This document shows, in pieces, positions 1 through 8,615 of a stretch of DNA of 64,000 nt (positions are counted from its first letter, which is position 1; every line of letters starts with the position of its first letter). The notes under the pieces are model-generated. The model was not told the DNA's origin, made no database searches, and was given only the letters and a program-made list of their open reading frames with translations. This DNA is from Desulfoluna sp. (lineage in GTDB: Bacteria > Desulfobacterota > Desulfobacteria > Desulfobacterales > Desulfolunaceae): assembly GCF_030145185.1 (NCBI RefSeq), contig NZ_JAQYWB010000008.1, forward strand, positions 43,455 to 107,454, written 5' to 3'. A program made the translations under genes and the position numbers.

Positions 1-1
1 C

Positions 2-505
2 TCCTTTATCTTTGTGCTTCTGGGGGCTGCTGTTTCATCCCTCGGTGGTTTTTTTTACGATCATAAGGAGTGGCTCAGAATCGGTGGCGGGGTGCTGGTG
101 ATTTTATTCGGGCTTCATTTTATGGGTGTGCTTCGTATTTCCGGGCTGGAGTTTGACAAACGACTCAAGGTCCGTCGGAAGCCTCTGCACCTTTTCGGTG
201 TGTTTGTGGTGGGCATGGCCTTCGGGGCGGGGTGGAGTCCCTGTATCGGCCCCATGCTGGGCTCCATCCTGGTCCTTGCCGGGAACCAGGAGACGGTGGC
301 CAGGGGGATGGCCCTGCTTTCGGTGTATTCCGCCGGGCTGGCTCTGCCCTTTATCCTGATCTCTGTCTTTATCGGTGGCATGCTTGGTTTTTTAAAAAAA
401 GCGCAGCGGGTGTTGCCTTACGTGAATAAAGTGGCCGGTGTGCTGCTTGTGGTCGTGGGGATTGTGCTTTTGACCGGCTCGATCAATACCCTTGCAATCC
501 TTTAA
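2..505 (+). CDS. CcdA/DsbD-family thiol-disulfide transporter, 5' truncated by window edge
   Basis: C-terminal about 167 residues of a polytopic membrane protein; the start lies before the window. The remaining part has four or five hydrophobic segments and the motif GWSPCIGP, which matches the conserved Cys-Pro segment in the second half of CcdA/DsbD transmembrane proteins. These move reducing equivalents from cytoplasmic thioredoxin across the inner membrane to periplasmic thiol proteins. The next gene on the same strand encodes an exported thioredoxin-fold protein with a CXXC motif, which fits a donor-acceptor pair. Family assignment is firm, but the exact physiological role (cytochrome c maturation or general periplasmic reduction) cannot be decided here. 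Confidence 0.75.
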   Translation, partial: SFIFVLLGAAVSSLGGFFYDHKEWLRIGGGVLVILFGLHFMGVLRISGLEFDKRLKVRRKPLHLFGVFVVGMAFGAGWSPCIGPMLGSILVLAGNQETVARGMALLSVYSAGLALPFILISVFIGGMLGFLKKAQRVLPYVNKVAGVLLVVVGIVLLTGSINTLAIL

Positions 506-613
506 CCGTTATGGTTTTTTGTTAATTATGGTAAGAAACCCATTTAAATCGGCAGGCCTGACGGGGCCCCTCATGGGGGGCGATCCCTTGCCTTTTTCCC
601 TGTGGAGAATGTT

Positions 614-1042
614 ATGCGTAAAGCCTTGAAATCGTTTTTGACGATTTTTATCTGTGTGTCGGTCACCGCCGTTTCCGCCCAGGCTCTGGAGAGTACGCCC
701 GGCGGTATTCAGTGGCAGTCGTATGATGCCGGGCTGGCCCTGGCGGCTTCCAGCGGCAAGAAAATATACGTCAATTTTCACGCGGACTGGTGCACCTATT
801 GTACGAAAATGGCCAACACCACCTTTAAATCAAAAAAGGTGATTGCCTTTTTGAATGAATATTTTGTTCCGGTGCAAGTGGATACGAATAAAGAAAAAGC
901 GCTGGCCCGAAAGTTCAAAGTGCGGGGCCTGCCTCTCAGCTGGTTTCTTGATGAGGGCGGGAACCCGATCAATTTTCGGGCGGGGTATATGGATCCCAGT
1001 GAGTTTCTGAACATGTTACAGTTCATGGTGAACGAAGGGTAG
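614..1042 (+). CDS. Exported thioredoxin-fold protein (CXXC)
   Basis: 142 residues. The N-terminus is a signal peptide (MRKALK then a hydrophobic stretch ending near AQA). The mature part carries DWCTYCTKM, a WCXXC redox-active site in the position expected for a thioredoxin or DUF255-like fold, and later a cis-proline-like RGLPLSW. I chose the ATG at 614 because GGAG lies 7 nt upstream and the signal peptide starts there; a GTG at 602 adds four residues. It lies directly downstream of the CcdA-like transporter and is probably the periplasmic protein it reduces. This is inferred from context. The final target proteins are unknown. Confidence 0.8.
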   Translation: MRKALKSFLTIFICVSVTAVSAQALESTPGGIQWQSYDAGLALAASSGKKIYVNFHADWCTYCTKMANTTFKSKKVIAFLNEYFVPVQVDTNKEKALARKFKVRGLPLSWFLDEGGNPINFRAGYMDPSEFLNMLQFMVNEG

Positions 1043-1051
1043 AAACAGTCA

Positions 1052-1627
1052 ATGAGTGCGATGGCCCCATTTGATGTAACCGCAGCCCGGGAGCGTATTT
1101 GTTCCACGGAGCATCCCGATTCGGCCGGGGAGCATTTGAAAAAGGCATCCGTGTTTATGCTTTTGCGTTCTCCGGAGACCTCTCCCACCATCCTGGCTAT
1201 TTTGAAGGCCGATAACAAGGGCTATCCCTGGGCCAATCAGGTGGCCCTCCCTGGGGGACACCAGGACCCTGTGGATTTTTCTCCCCTTGCCACGGCGTAT
1301 CGTGAGTTGGAGGAGGAGACCGGGATTCTTTCGTCGGAGGTGGATTATATCGGATCCCTGGGGCATTTTCAGACCATCAATAGTACCGAAATCGAGGCGT
1401 TCTTCGGGATTTGGGAAGGGGATGAAGAGGAGGTGGTCTACGACGCCTCTGAGATTGCTCGGATCGTGATGATCCCCCTGAAGAACCTCGTAAAAACCCA
1501 TCATGAAAAAGCGTATACCGGCCGTGTTCCCGGGTGGGAGGAGTTGCTTTATCCGGTGGAGGATATGACGGTGTGGGGGGCCACGGCCCGGATTTTACAT
1601 TATTTTACCGAGTTGCTGTTGGTCTGA
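1052..1627 (+). CDS. NUDIX hydrolase, NudL/CoA-diphosphatase-like
   Basis: 191 residues with a NUDIX box in the form LPGGHQDPVD followed by TAYRELEEETGI. The PGG-x-DP-x-D plus RELxEExG arrangement is that of the CoA pyrophosphatase (NudL/YeaB) branch, which hydrolyses CoA or related nucleoside diphosphate derivatives with Mg2+ or Mn2+ bound by the glutamates. Cytoplasmic, no signal peptide. It starts 9 nt after the thioredoxin-fold gene, with GAAGGG of the previous gene's end serving as a possible ribosome site, so the three genes may be co-transcribed. The substrate is inferred from the motif only. Confidence 0.75.
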   Translation: MSAMAPFDVTAARERICSTEHPDSAGEHLKKASVFMLLRSPETSPTILAILKADNKGYPWANQVALPGGHQDPVDFSPLATAYRELEEETGILSSEVDYIGSLGHFQTINSTEIEAFFGIWEGDEEEVVYDASEIARIVMIPLKNLVKTHHEKAYTGRVPGWEELLYPVEDMTVWGATARILHYFTELLLV

Positions 1628-1759
1628 GTCGGCAATGGCTGCCCGGCTGGAGTGTCCGTCTATTCTATGGAGGGCTTCCTGGGATGGATCAATGGAAACA
1701 CTGCCCTGGTGAACGCGGTGGCGTCAGCAGGGCAGTTTTGCGTTTACCGGCAGGCCGGT

Positions 1760-2041
1760 TTATTTTCCGAAGAGTTTGATGCGGATGGTGTGCAGGAGGT
1801 GGGAGACGAAGATCCACACCGCCAGGATGATCAGCAGGGAGGGAATCCAGATATGTTTTTCCCATGGCGACTCCGTCAGGCAGACCTCCAGCCCCACCCC
1901 ACCGAACAGGGCGGAGACAAGGGCGATCAGGATGAGAATACGTGAGGTGACGCGGGACCGATACAATCCACCGATGGCCCGTTTAAGGCCGGGGGGAGAC
2001 CCTCCTGCGGAGAGTCGTGAGGACCGTTTTTCTTCGAACAT
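1760..2041 (-). CDS. Small two-TM membrane protein
   Basis: 93 residues. The first about 30 residues are basic and polar, followed by two hydrophobic helices (SRILILIALVSALFGGVGL and IWIPSLLIILAVWIFVSHLL) and a short basic tail. AGGAG lies a good distance upstream of the ATG at 2041. It is convergent with the NUDIX gene. No family is recognised. The shape suggests a small inner-membrane protein, possibly an accessory subunit, but there is no evidence for function. Confidence 0.55.
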   Translation of the reverse strand: MFEEKRSSRLSAGGSPPGLKRAIGGLYRSRVTSRILILIALVSALFGGVGLEVCLTESPWEKHIWIPSLLIILAVWIFVSHLLHTIRIKLFGK

Positions 2042-2365
2042 GGTGATCTCCTGTCGTCCCTTTTCTCTGCCGATGGATGCGTTCTCTTGAAGGGGCGTTT
2101 GGTTCCTGTCTGTCTGTATAAGAGTCGACTCGATGAACGGTGATTACGTGGGTTGTGTAGAAGGAATGTAGCATGACTTCACCGTTCATTGGGACGGCTT
2201 TTTTTTGTGTTTCCTGTCAATGAACGGAATTGGCTTTTTTTTCACCTTTCTGGGACGGAAATATAAGTAGGATACCGCTTCGTGATCCTTGTTTACAAAC
2301 GTGACAACGCGTCTACATCCTTGAATTTTTTCGGGATATGCGTGGAGGTGTCCCGGAGGGGGAAT
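2042..2365. other. Intergenic region upstream of the nrd promoter
   Basis: About 320 bp between the small membrane protein (leftward) and the nrd promoter. It has T-rich stretches around 2200 and 2240. I see no ORF with a credible start, no tRNA and no clear terminator. Confidence 0.4.
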
Positions 2366-2416
2366 ATACAATATATGGGAAAAGGCTCTTGACACTGCCT
2401 ATATATTGTGTAAACT
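2366..2416 (+). promoter_or_regulatory. nrd promoter with two NrdR boxes
   Basis: Two 16-bp AT-rich sites share the NrdR-box core ACAATATAT. Box 1 is ATACAATATATGGGAA at 2366-2381. Box 2, at 2396-2411, reads ACACAATATATAGGCA on the opposite strand. The two match each other at 13 of 16 positions and their centres are 30 bp apart, close to the three helical turns usual for tandem NrdR boxes. A sigma-70 promoter, TTGACA (2389-2394) with a 16-bp gap to TAAACT (2411-2416), sits under box 2, so bound NrdR would block it. NrdR repression of ribonucleotide reductase genes is well established. Confidence 0.75.
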
Positions 2417-2988
2417 TGGGTTGTCTTCGGGTCTAACTGAAGGCGTAGAAACCCCCGGGACCTTACCCGGCACCCGCTTTCACGATGCCGTATCCTCTTG
2501 GGACGGCCAAGCTGAAAATTGAGTCCTTGGAATCCTGAAAAATCAGGTGACTCCATGCTCTATGGGGTAATTCATGCAGAATAATAGGGATATTCACAAT
2601 ATAATCTATGACAACGGTGGTGAATCACAGGCTCTACATCAGTGACGCACCATGTCCGTTGTGTCATGTCACATCGTTACCGAATTGAATGGCAGGGATG
2701 ACCTCTGGCTCGAGGCCTGTCGGTCGGTATCTTTCCAATAAAAAAAATCCGATGTAAGCAGTCTTTACAAAATACAAGAGGAGATGGTGGTTTCATTGTC
2801 AGCGGCTGTCCATGGGGATGCGTATGCGCATCGCGGCTCCCCCCCAGCCCAAACCATGGTGTGTGACGATGAGACCGGGACCGTAACCTGACTGTCACTA
2901 AATGAGATGCGCCCTTGATGCAGAGGGCGAGGATGTCTCTTCAGTGCGGTCCGTGTAAACCTGTGAACGTTAAAGATGAAGAAGGGGT
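2417..2988 (+). other. Long nrdD 5' leader (about 570 nt)
   Basis: From the probable transcription start near 2423 to the nrdD ATG there is no convincing ORF. The first about 120 nt are GC-rich and contain several short complementary runs (for example CCCGGGACC near CCCGGCACCC, and CCGTATCC near GGGACGGCC). It lacks the cobalamin-riboswitch B12 box, and I match it to no named RNA class. It may be a structured leader or may contain a second promoter. Confidence 0.35.
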
Positions 2989-5085
2989 ATGCATTTGTTC
3001 GATCGAATAAAAAAACGAAACGGTAGTGTGGTTGAATTTGATTCTTCCAAGATAACAGCGGCCATCTCTAAGGCGGGGAAGGTGACAGGGGAGTTCGGGG
3101 AGCGGGAAGGCAAGATGCTGACCATGAAGTTTCTCAGCATGGCGCGTACCCTTCGTCTGGGTGCGGTCCCTGACGTGGAGGAGGTTCAGGACATTGTGGA
3201 GCGAGTGCTCCTGGATTCTCCGTTTTACAAGACCGCCAAGGCTTATATTCTCTACCGTGAGCAGCGTGCCCAGATTCGAAACATCACCATCAAGGCCAAC
3301 ACCGAGCTGATGGACAACTACATTAAAAAGCTCGACTGGAAGATTAAAGAGAACAGCAACATGAGCTACTCTCTCCAGGGCCTGAACAACTACATCTCCT
3401 CGGATATCACCGCAGAGTACTGGCTGAACCGGATTTATCCCAAGGCCATCCGTGAGGCGCACAACGAAGGGGATCTCCATATTCATGACTTGAGCCTGCT
3501 TTCCGTTTACTGTGTGGGCTGGGATCTTCAGGATCTTTTACGCGTGGGATTCAAGGGCGTGGCCGGCAAGGTCGAGAGCACTCCGCCCAAGCATCTTCGG
3601 ACCGCTTTGGGTCAAATCGTAAACTTTTTCTACACCCTTCAAGGGGAGGCGGCGGGCGCCCAGGCCATCAGCAACTTTGATACCCTCCTGGCTCCCTTTA
3701 TCCGCAAGGACGAGCTTCCGTATGACAAGGTGAAGCAGGCGCTTCAGGAGTTCGTTTTCAACATCAACATTCCCACCCGTGTTGGATTTCAGACGCCTTT
3801 TACCAACATCACCATGGACCTTGTGGTACCGAAAAACCTCAAAGACACCCCCATTCTTATCGGCGGCGAGGATCTTGACGAGACCTACAGCGAGTTTCAG
3901 GAAGAGATGGATACCCTGAACCGCGCCTTTGCCGAGGTGATGATGGAGGGGGATGCCAAGGGGCGTGTGTTTACTTTCCCCATTCCCACGTACAACATCA
4001 CCGTGGATTTCGACTGGGACAATCCCAACCTCGATATGATCTGGAAAATGACGGGACGCTATGGCATCCCCTACTTTTCCAACTTCGTCAACTCCGACAT
4101 GAGCCCTGACGACGCACGGTCCATGTGCTGCCGCCTGCGGTTGGACAACCGAGTCCTTCTTAAACGCGGCGGAGGCCTTTTCGGAGCCAACCCCCTGACC
4201 GGCTCCATCGGTGTGGTGACGCTGAACCTGCCCCGCATCGGCAAACAGGCCAAAACCGAAGAGGCTTTTCTGGCGAGACTGGATGAGTTGATCCAGCTGG
4301 CCAAGGAGAGCCTGGTGATCAAGCGCAAGATTCTCGAAGAGTTCACCGAGAAGAATCTCTACCCCTACTCCAAGTTTTACCTGCGCCACATCAAGGAACG
4401 CTTCGGTATTTACTGGAAGAACCACTTTTCCACCATCGGCATCATCGGGATGCAGGAAGCCCTTGAAAATTTCATGGGCAAGGGGATCGCCGATCCCGAA
4501 GGCAACGCAATGGCCTTGCGTATTCTGGATCACATCCGTGGCCGCCTGGAAGAGCTTCAGGATGAGACCGGCGATATTTTTAACCTGGAAGCCACCCCCG
4601 GTGAAGGCACCGGTTATCGACTGGCCATGAAGGATAAGAAGCGGTACCCCGATGCGGTTTGTGCCAATGAGGAGGCGTTCCGAAACGGCGATGACCCTTT
4701 TTATACCAACTCCACCCATCTGCCGGTGAATTACAGCGACGATCTCTTTGAGGTGCTGGATCTCCAGGATGAGCTCCAGACCAAGTACACTGGCGGCACG
4801 GTGCTTCACATGTTCCTGGGGGAAGAGGTCACCGACGTGGAAGCCGTGAAGGCCCTGGTAAAAAAAGTGTCCGGCAATTACCGCCTGCCTTACTTTACCC
4901 TGACCCCTACCTTCAGTGTCTGCCCGTCCCATGGGTATATCTCTGGAGAAGTCCCGATATGTGAGAAGTGCGGGAGCACAACGGAAATCTACTCTCGTGT
5001 GGTGGGTTACCTGCGGCCTGTTTCTCAGTGGAATAACGGCAAGCAGAGTGAATTTACCATGCGTCAGACCTTTAAGGTGGCTTAG
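2989..5085 (+). CDS. nrdD: Anaerobic (class III) ribonucleoside-triphosphate reductase
   Basis: 698 residues, the usual length. NrdD reduces NTPs to dNTPs with a glycyl radical in the absence of oxygen. Domains: N-terminal ATP-cone (about residues 5-95, starting IKKRNGSVVEFDSSKI), the catalytic barrel with its cysteines in the middle, and a C-terminal zinc site (CPSHG and CEKCG, about 640-665) followed by the glycyl-radical segment RVVGYLRPV (glycine near 673). GAAGGGG precedes the ATG. The stop codon TAG is part of the 4-bp TTAG duplication made by a MITE insertion, so the coding region abuts the element. Its activase nrdG follows 410 bp later. NrdR boxes upstream point to repression when dNTPs are plentiful. 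Confidence 0.97.
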   Translation: MHLFDRIKKRNGSVVEFDSSKITAAISKAGKVTGEFGEREGKMLTMKFLSMARTLRLGAVPDVEEVQDIVERVLLDSPFYKTAKAYILYREQRAQIRNITIKANTELMDNYIKKLDWKIKENSNMSYSLQGLNNYISSDITAEYWLNRIYPKAIREAHNEGDLHIHDLSLLSVYCVGWDLQDLLRVGFKGVAGKVESTPPKHLRTALGQIVNFFYTLQGEAAGAQAISNFDTLLAPFIRKDELPYDKVKQALQEFVFNINIPTRVGFQTPFTNITMDLVVPKNLKDTPILIGGEDLDETYSEFQEEMDTLNRAFAEVMMEGDAKGRVFTFPIPTYNITVDFDWDNPNLDMIWKMTGRYGIPYFSNFVNSDMSPDDARSMCCRLRLDNRVLLKRGGGLFGANPLTGSIGVVTLNLPRIGKQAKTEEAFLARLDELIQLAKESLVIKRKILEEFTEKNLYPYSKFYLRHIKERFGIYWKNHFSTIGIIGMQEALENFMGKGIADPEGNAMALRILDHIRGRLEELQDETGDIFNLEATPGEGTGYRLAMKDKKRYPDAVCANEEAFRNGDDPFYTNSTHLPVNYSDDLFEVLDLQDELQTKYTGGTVLHMFLGEEVTDVEAVKALVKKVSGNYRLPYFTLTPTFSVCPSHGYISGEVPICEKCGSTTEIYSRVVGYLRPVSQWNNGKQSEFTMRQTFKVA

Positions 5086-5330
5086 CCCGGATATTTCACG
5101 AGTCGAGTGCATCCATATTCAAGGCATCAGAGCTGCAGATGTAGTGGTTTACCTCAAAGCTCTGATAACGCAGAAGATGGGTGCACTCGGCTCGCCCGAA
5201 GGGTGAGAAAAGTGAGTAGAAAATGGTGAATTACATTTTGCATTTTTGAAATGTCTATATATTTATTGGTAACAAGCTACAATAACTCATTATTGTCTTG
5301 GTATGGTCGTTTTTTCATGAAATATTCGGG
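5086..5330 (+). repeat. Family-A MITE, copy 1 (245 bp)
   Basis: The ends are imperfect terminal inverted repeats: CCCGGATATTTCACGAG on the left, and on the right CCCGAATATTTCATGAA read on the other strand. A direct TTAG duplication flanks it (5082-5085 and 5331-5334). The left half folds into a nested hairpin: GAGTCGAGTGCATCC pairs with GGGTGCACTCGGCTC, and inside it ATCAGAGCT pairs with AGCTCTGAT. A smaller hairpin, CTCGCCC-GAA-GGGTGAG, follows. Two further copies lie at 51688 and 52216. It has no transposase gene, so it is a non-autonomous element. Confidence 0.85.
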
Positions 5331-5389
5331 TTAGCCCCGAGGGTTGATCAGCACAGGGTTCGGTGAGTACACTGAGCCTTCATGTTTGT

Positions 5390-5466
5390 GTCGGGGCCGA
5401 TTTTTTCTTGCAGGAAAGATCGGCCCCGACTATTTTAAGCGGCACATGCCCGGACGCCGTCCGGGC
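5390..5466 (+). promoter_or_regulatory. Two hairpins between nrdD and nrdG
   Basis: GTCGGGGCCGAT (5390-5401) pairs perfectly with ATCGGCCCCGAC (5419-5430). A second stem GCCCGGAC/GTCCGGGC occupies about 5448-5466. The first has an internal T-run rather than a T-tail, so it could be an attenuator or an mRNA-stability element rather than a clean terminator. Confidence 0.45.
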
Positions 5467-5494
5467 GTCTGGTGATGGAAGGAGTCGGCTGGAT

Positions 5495-6193
5495 ATGATT
5501 ATCGGCGGTTTGAACAAATGCTCGCTCATTGATTACCCCGGAAAGATCGGGGCGGTGGTCTTTACCTATGGCTGCAATCTCACTTGCCCTTATTGCCATA
5601 ACGCAGGGTTGGTGTCGGCGGGAGGGCCTGAGACCCCGTATGAGGTCGATGCGGTGCTCGATTTTTTAAAGCGTCGGGTTGGGCGTCTGGACGCCGTGGT
5701 GGTCAGTGGTGGGGAACCCTGCCTTCACAACGATCTCCCCGAGTTTATCGGCACGCTGAAGGCGATGGGGTACCTGGTGAAGCTGGACACCAACGGCAGC
5801 CGTCCGGCCATGCTGAAATCCCTGATGGAGCAAAATCTGGTGGATTATGTGGCCATGGATATTAAAACAGACCCGGCCTCTTATGAGCCTTATCTTTCAA
5901 GTCGCTCCATCGAGGTGGAGCTCCGGGAGAGTGTGTCGGCCATTTTGCATTCGGGGCTGCCCCATGAATTTCGGACCACCTGCACCTCCCCTTTTATCGA
6001 TGAAGCCGTCCTTGACACCATCACCTGCATGATTGAAGGCGCGGAGCTTTATGCTCTGCAGGAGTTTAACCCCAAGCACACCCTGAATCCCGAATTTTTT
6101 AATGATCATGAAGGGATTTCTCCGGCGCTTCTCAAACGGTTCAAGCTTGTGGCCGAGGGGAAGGTCGGGCGCTGTGTTCTCAGGATGACGTAA
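5495..6193 (+). CDS. nrdG: Anaerobic RNR activating radical-SAM enzyme
   Basis: 232 residues. The radical-SAM cluster motif is CNLTCPYCHN (CX3CX2C, about residues 27-34), followed by the glycine-rich VVSGGEPCLH that binds SAM. It cleaves SAM to make the radical that is transferred to the NrdD glycine. The ATG at 5495 is chosen because AAGGAG (5479-5484) lies 10 nt upstream and MIIGGLNKCSLIDYPGK is the usual N-terminus of this NrdG branch; the frame is open further upstream but without a ribosome site. It lies downstream of nrdD across a MITE and two hairpins, so coupling to nrdD may be weakened. Confidence 0.92.
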   Translation: MIIGGLNKCSLIDYPGKIGAVVFTYGCNLTCPYCHNAGLVSAGGPETPYEVDAVLDFLKRRVGRLDAVVVSGGEPCLHNDLPEFIGTLKAMGYLVKLDTNGSRPAMLKSLMEQNLVDYVAMDIKTDPASYEPYLSSRSIEVELRESVSAILHSGLPHEFRTTCTSPFIDEAVLDTITCMIEGAELYALQEFNPKHTLNPEFFNDHEGISPALLKRFKLVAEGKVGRCVLRMT

Positions 6194-6297
6194 TGTGACA
6201 TGGTGGCTTCGTGAAGAACGTGCCCAGGATTGGCGTTGATCGCCGTTTCTCGGATTGTTTTCGATTCTGTCATGATGTGCGTCTGTGGAGGTGAGCC

Positions 6298-7458
6298 ATG
6301 ACGGTGATCGGCAACGTGCCCGAACCCATTTACGCAGAAATAGACCTGAAGTGTATTGCTGCGAACACACAAATTTTGAAAAAGCATGCCGGCAAGGCGA
6401 AGCTCATGGCGGTGGTGAAGGCCAATGCCTATGGCCACGGAGCCGTACACGTGGCCCGGACCGCCCTTGCCCATGGAGCCTCCTGGTTAGGCGTTGCGCG
6501 GCTTTCTGAGGCGGTCACCCTGCGGGAGGCGGGCCTTGACGCCCCCATTCTTATTTTGGGGCACACCTCGGCTGCAGGGGTCCCTCTCCTGCTGCGGTAT
6601 GCGCTTCGTCAGGCGGTGGTGGATGCTGACCATGCCCTCTCTTTAAGCCGTGCCGCGGAAAAAGAGGGGGGTCGTGTGTTGGGGCACATCAAGGTAGACA
6701 CCGGCATGGGCCGTGTGGGCTTTGATGCGGTGCCGCAACCGATGGACGCGTCGGCGCTGTGCTGTGCGGAGTCTATCCTCGGGGCCGCGTCCCTTCCGGG
6801 GCTCTACGCCGAAGGTATTTTTACCCATTTTGCCACCGCGGATGAAGTCGACCTGGGCGATGCCCGGGAACAATTGGCCCGGTTTTCCGCGGTTCTCTCT
6901 CACCTTGAGGCCCGGGGGCTCACCTTTGACGTCCGTCACGCCGCTAACACGGCCGGTATCTTTACGATGCCTGAAGCCCATTTTGATATGGTGCGGGGGG
7001 GCATCTCCCTGTATGGATTGAACCCCTCCCGGGATGTCCGTGTGGAACACCTGGGCGTTCAACCTGCCATGCAGGTCAAGGGGTGTATTGTTCAGCTCAA
7101 GCGCGTACAGAAAGGGGGCTGCGTCAGTTATGGCGGTTCCTGGAAGGCCGAAAAAGAGACCTGGGTGGCAACGGTGCCTTACGGTTACGGGGATGGGTAT
7201 CCCCGGTTTTTGTCGGGGCGTGGGCGCATGCTGGTGCGGGGAGAAAGTGCCCCTGTCCTGGGACGGGTCTGCATGGATATGACCCTGATTGACGTGACCG
7301 GTATTGACGGCGTCTGCGTCGGGGATGAGGTGGTGATCATGGGCAGCCAGGCCGAGGCCGTCGTTTCCGCCGATGAGATTGCGGACATCATTGATTCCAT
7401 CAATTATGAGGTAACCTGCATGGTCGCTTCCCGGGTACCCCGGGTCTATGTGTCCTAA
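6298..7458 (+). CDS. alr: Alanine racemase
   Basis: 386 residues. It interconverts L- and D-alanine with PLP, supplying D-Ala for peptidoglycan. The PLP lysine lies in VVKANAYGHG (K41); the second catalytic base is the tyrosine of CVSYGGSW (about 277). PYGYGDGYPR and GRVCMDM are further family signatures. Fold type III barrel at the N-terminus, beta domain at the C-terminus. GGAGGTGA lies just upstream of the ATG. A short GGGGAG/CTCCCC hairpin follows the stop codon near 7470-7490 and may end transcription. Confidence 0.96.
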   Translation: MTVIGNVPEPIYAEIDLKCIAANTQILKKHAGKAKLMAVVKANAYGHGAVHVARTALAHGASWLGVARLSEAVTLREAGLDAPILILGHTSAAGVPLLLRYALRQAVVDADHALSLSRAAEKEGGRVLGHIKVDTGMGRVGFDAVPQPMDASALCCAESILGAASLPGLYAEGIFTHFATADEVDLGDAREQLARFSAVLSHLEARGLTFDVRHAANTAGIFTMPEAHFDMVRGGISLYGLNPSRDVRVEHLGVQPAMQVKGCIVQLKRVQKGGCVSYGGSWKAEKETWVATVPYGYGDGYPRFLSGRGRMLVRGESAPVLGRVCMDMTLIDVTGIDGVCVGDEVVIMGSQAEAVVSADEIADIIDSINYEVTCMVASRVPRVYVS

Positions 7459-7808
7459 AAACGGAAGAGGGGAGTGAACGCTCCCCTGTAGCCATGTGGG
7501 TGATAAACCCTCAAAATTTTAGTATGTTATTTGCCTACCTGGTATTTTCTAAAATCAGTTCCCTCCTTTGTGACCCTCTATTATTCTATCCTTACGTGAT
7601 CTGTCTTGACCGATATCCTTTGGTTTTTTATGATTGGGTGTTTGTTTGAATAGCTATTATTGCTGATGGGCTTCCAAAAAATTGTGGACTCGTCTGTCGA
7701 TAAACAGGCTGTTGCGGTCCCCCTATACGTCCTCTGGCTGATGTGCCGGGATGTGCCGTGCAGCGGGGTTATTTGTTATGTTGCCATTATGTTAAGGAAA
7801 GGGTTGCA
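7459..7808. other. alr-minC intergenic region
   Basis: 350 bp. It contains the AGGGGAG-CTCCCCT hairpin near 7470-7489 and otherwise AT-rich DNA. A minC promoter is expected here, but I could not single out a convincing -35/-10 pair. Confidence 0.35.
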
Positions 7809-8486
7809 GTGGCAGTTTTGTTTGGATCGGCGAACACAGCGGTAAAAATTAAGGGATATGGGGACGGGTTTTTGCTCTCCGTGGACCCAAAGGCCTCAGA
7901 AGATCACATCCTGAAAGCCACCATTCGGATTTTTCGCCAGCTCAGAAATCTTGCGGCGGGTGCTCTGGTTCAGGTAGATGCCGGAAGCTGGTCCGGGTCA
8001 GCCCTCTGGGCGGATCGTCTTGCGCTGGTGTTGCAGGATCGTTTTGCTGTCTCCGGTGTTCTGCCCTACGGGGAACCACCGGAAAGCCAGGGGGCAGAGA
8101 TGATTGCCACGCCCTCTGTTCTAGAGACCCAGGTTCTGACAGGGCGGGTGCGCTCCGGGCAGAGGGTGAACTCGGAACGGCATCTGGTGGTGTTGGGAGA
8201 TGTGAACCCGGGGGGCGAGGTGGTGGCCGGAGGCGATATCTACGTGATGGGCAGCCTGCGTGGAACCGCCGTGGCCGGTAATCCCAGTGACTCATCCTCC
8301 ATTGTCATGGCCCTGGATTTCCGGCCCATGCAGTTGCAGGTGGGGCCCCATGTGGCCGATCATCATGTGCCGGCAAAACCGGGACGGGTAGAATATGCCT
8401 TTGTCGCCGCCGGGCGGGTGGTGGTGGCCGACTATCTGGATGAAAATCCCTTTGCCAAAGCCCCGGTTCTCACCTGGAGAACTTAG
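7809..8486 (+). CDS. minC: Septum site-determining protein MinC
   Basis: 225 residues. Inhibitor of FtsZ ring assembly, recruited to the membrane by MinD. The N-terminal domain (to about 105) is followed by a linker and the C-terminal right-handed beta-helix (from about 115: LTGRVRSGQRVNSERHLVV, GDVNPGGEVVAGGDIYVMG, LRGTAVAG), the MinD-binding face. The GTG at 7809 is favoured because AAGGAAAGGG lies 6 nt upstream; an upstream ATG in frame gives an atypical cysteine-rich extension. First gene of a minC-minD-minE cluster in the usual order. Confidence 0.93.
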   Translation: MAVLFGSANTAVKIKGYGDGFLLSVDPKASEDHILKATIRIFRQLRNLAAGALVQVDAGSWSGSALWADRLALVLQDRFAVSGVLPYGEPPESQGAEMIATPSVLETQVLTGRVRSGQRVNSERHLVVLGDVNPGGEVVAGGDIYVMGSLRGTAVAGNPSDSSSIVMALDFRPMQLQVGPHVADHHVPAKPGRVEYAFVAAGRVVVADYLDENPFAKAPVLTWRT

Positions 8487-8615
8487 GCAGGGCCTCCGCA
8501 TCGCCGCTTGCTGTTTTTTTGTGGCGCGCTGCAGGGCTGGGTCCCCTTTGATAACACGATGTCTTTTAGCAGGCGCATCGTCAACGTGAAACACACGGAC
8601 AGGAGAGTTGGATAC

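Noticed and set aside
2417..2560. Possible cobalamin riboswitch or group I intron in the nrdD leader
   Set aside because: No B12 box and no conserved group I core. I keep it only as an unassigned leader.
3538..5112. Long open frame (524 codons) on the minus strand across nrdD
   Set aside because: It mirrors the codon structure of nrdD, has no ribosome site, and its protein lacks any domain. nrdD is secure.
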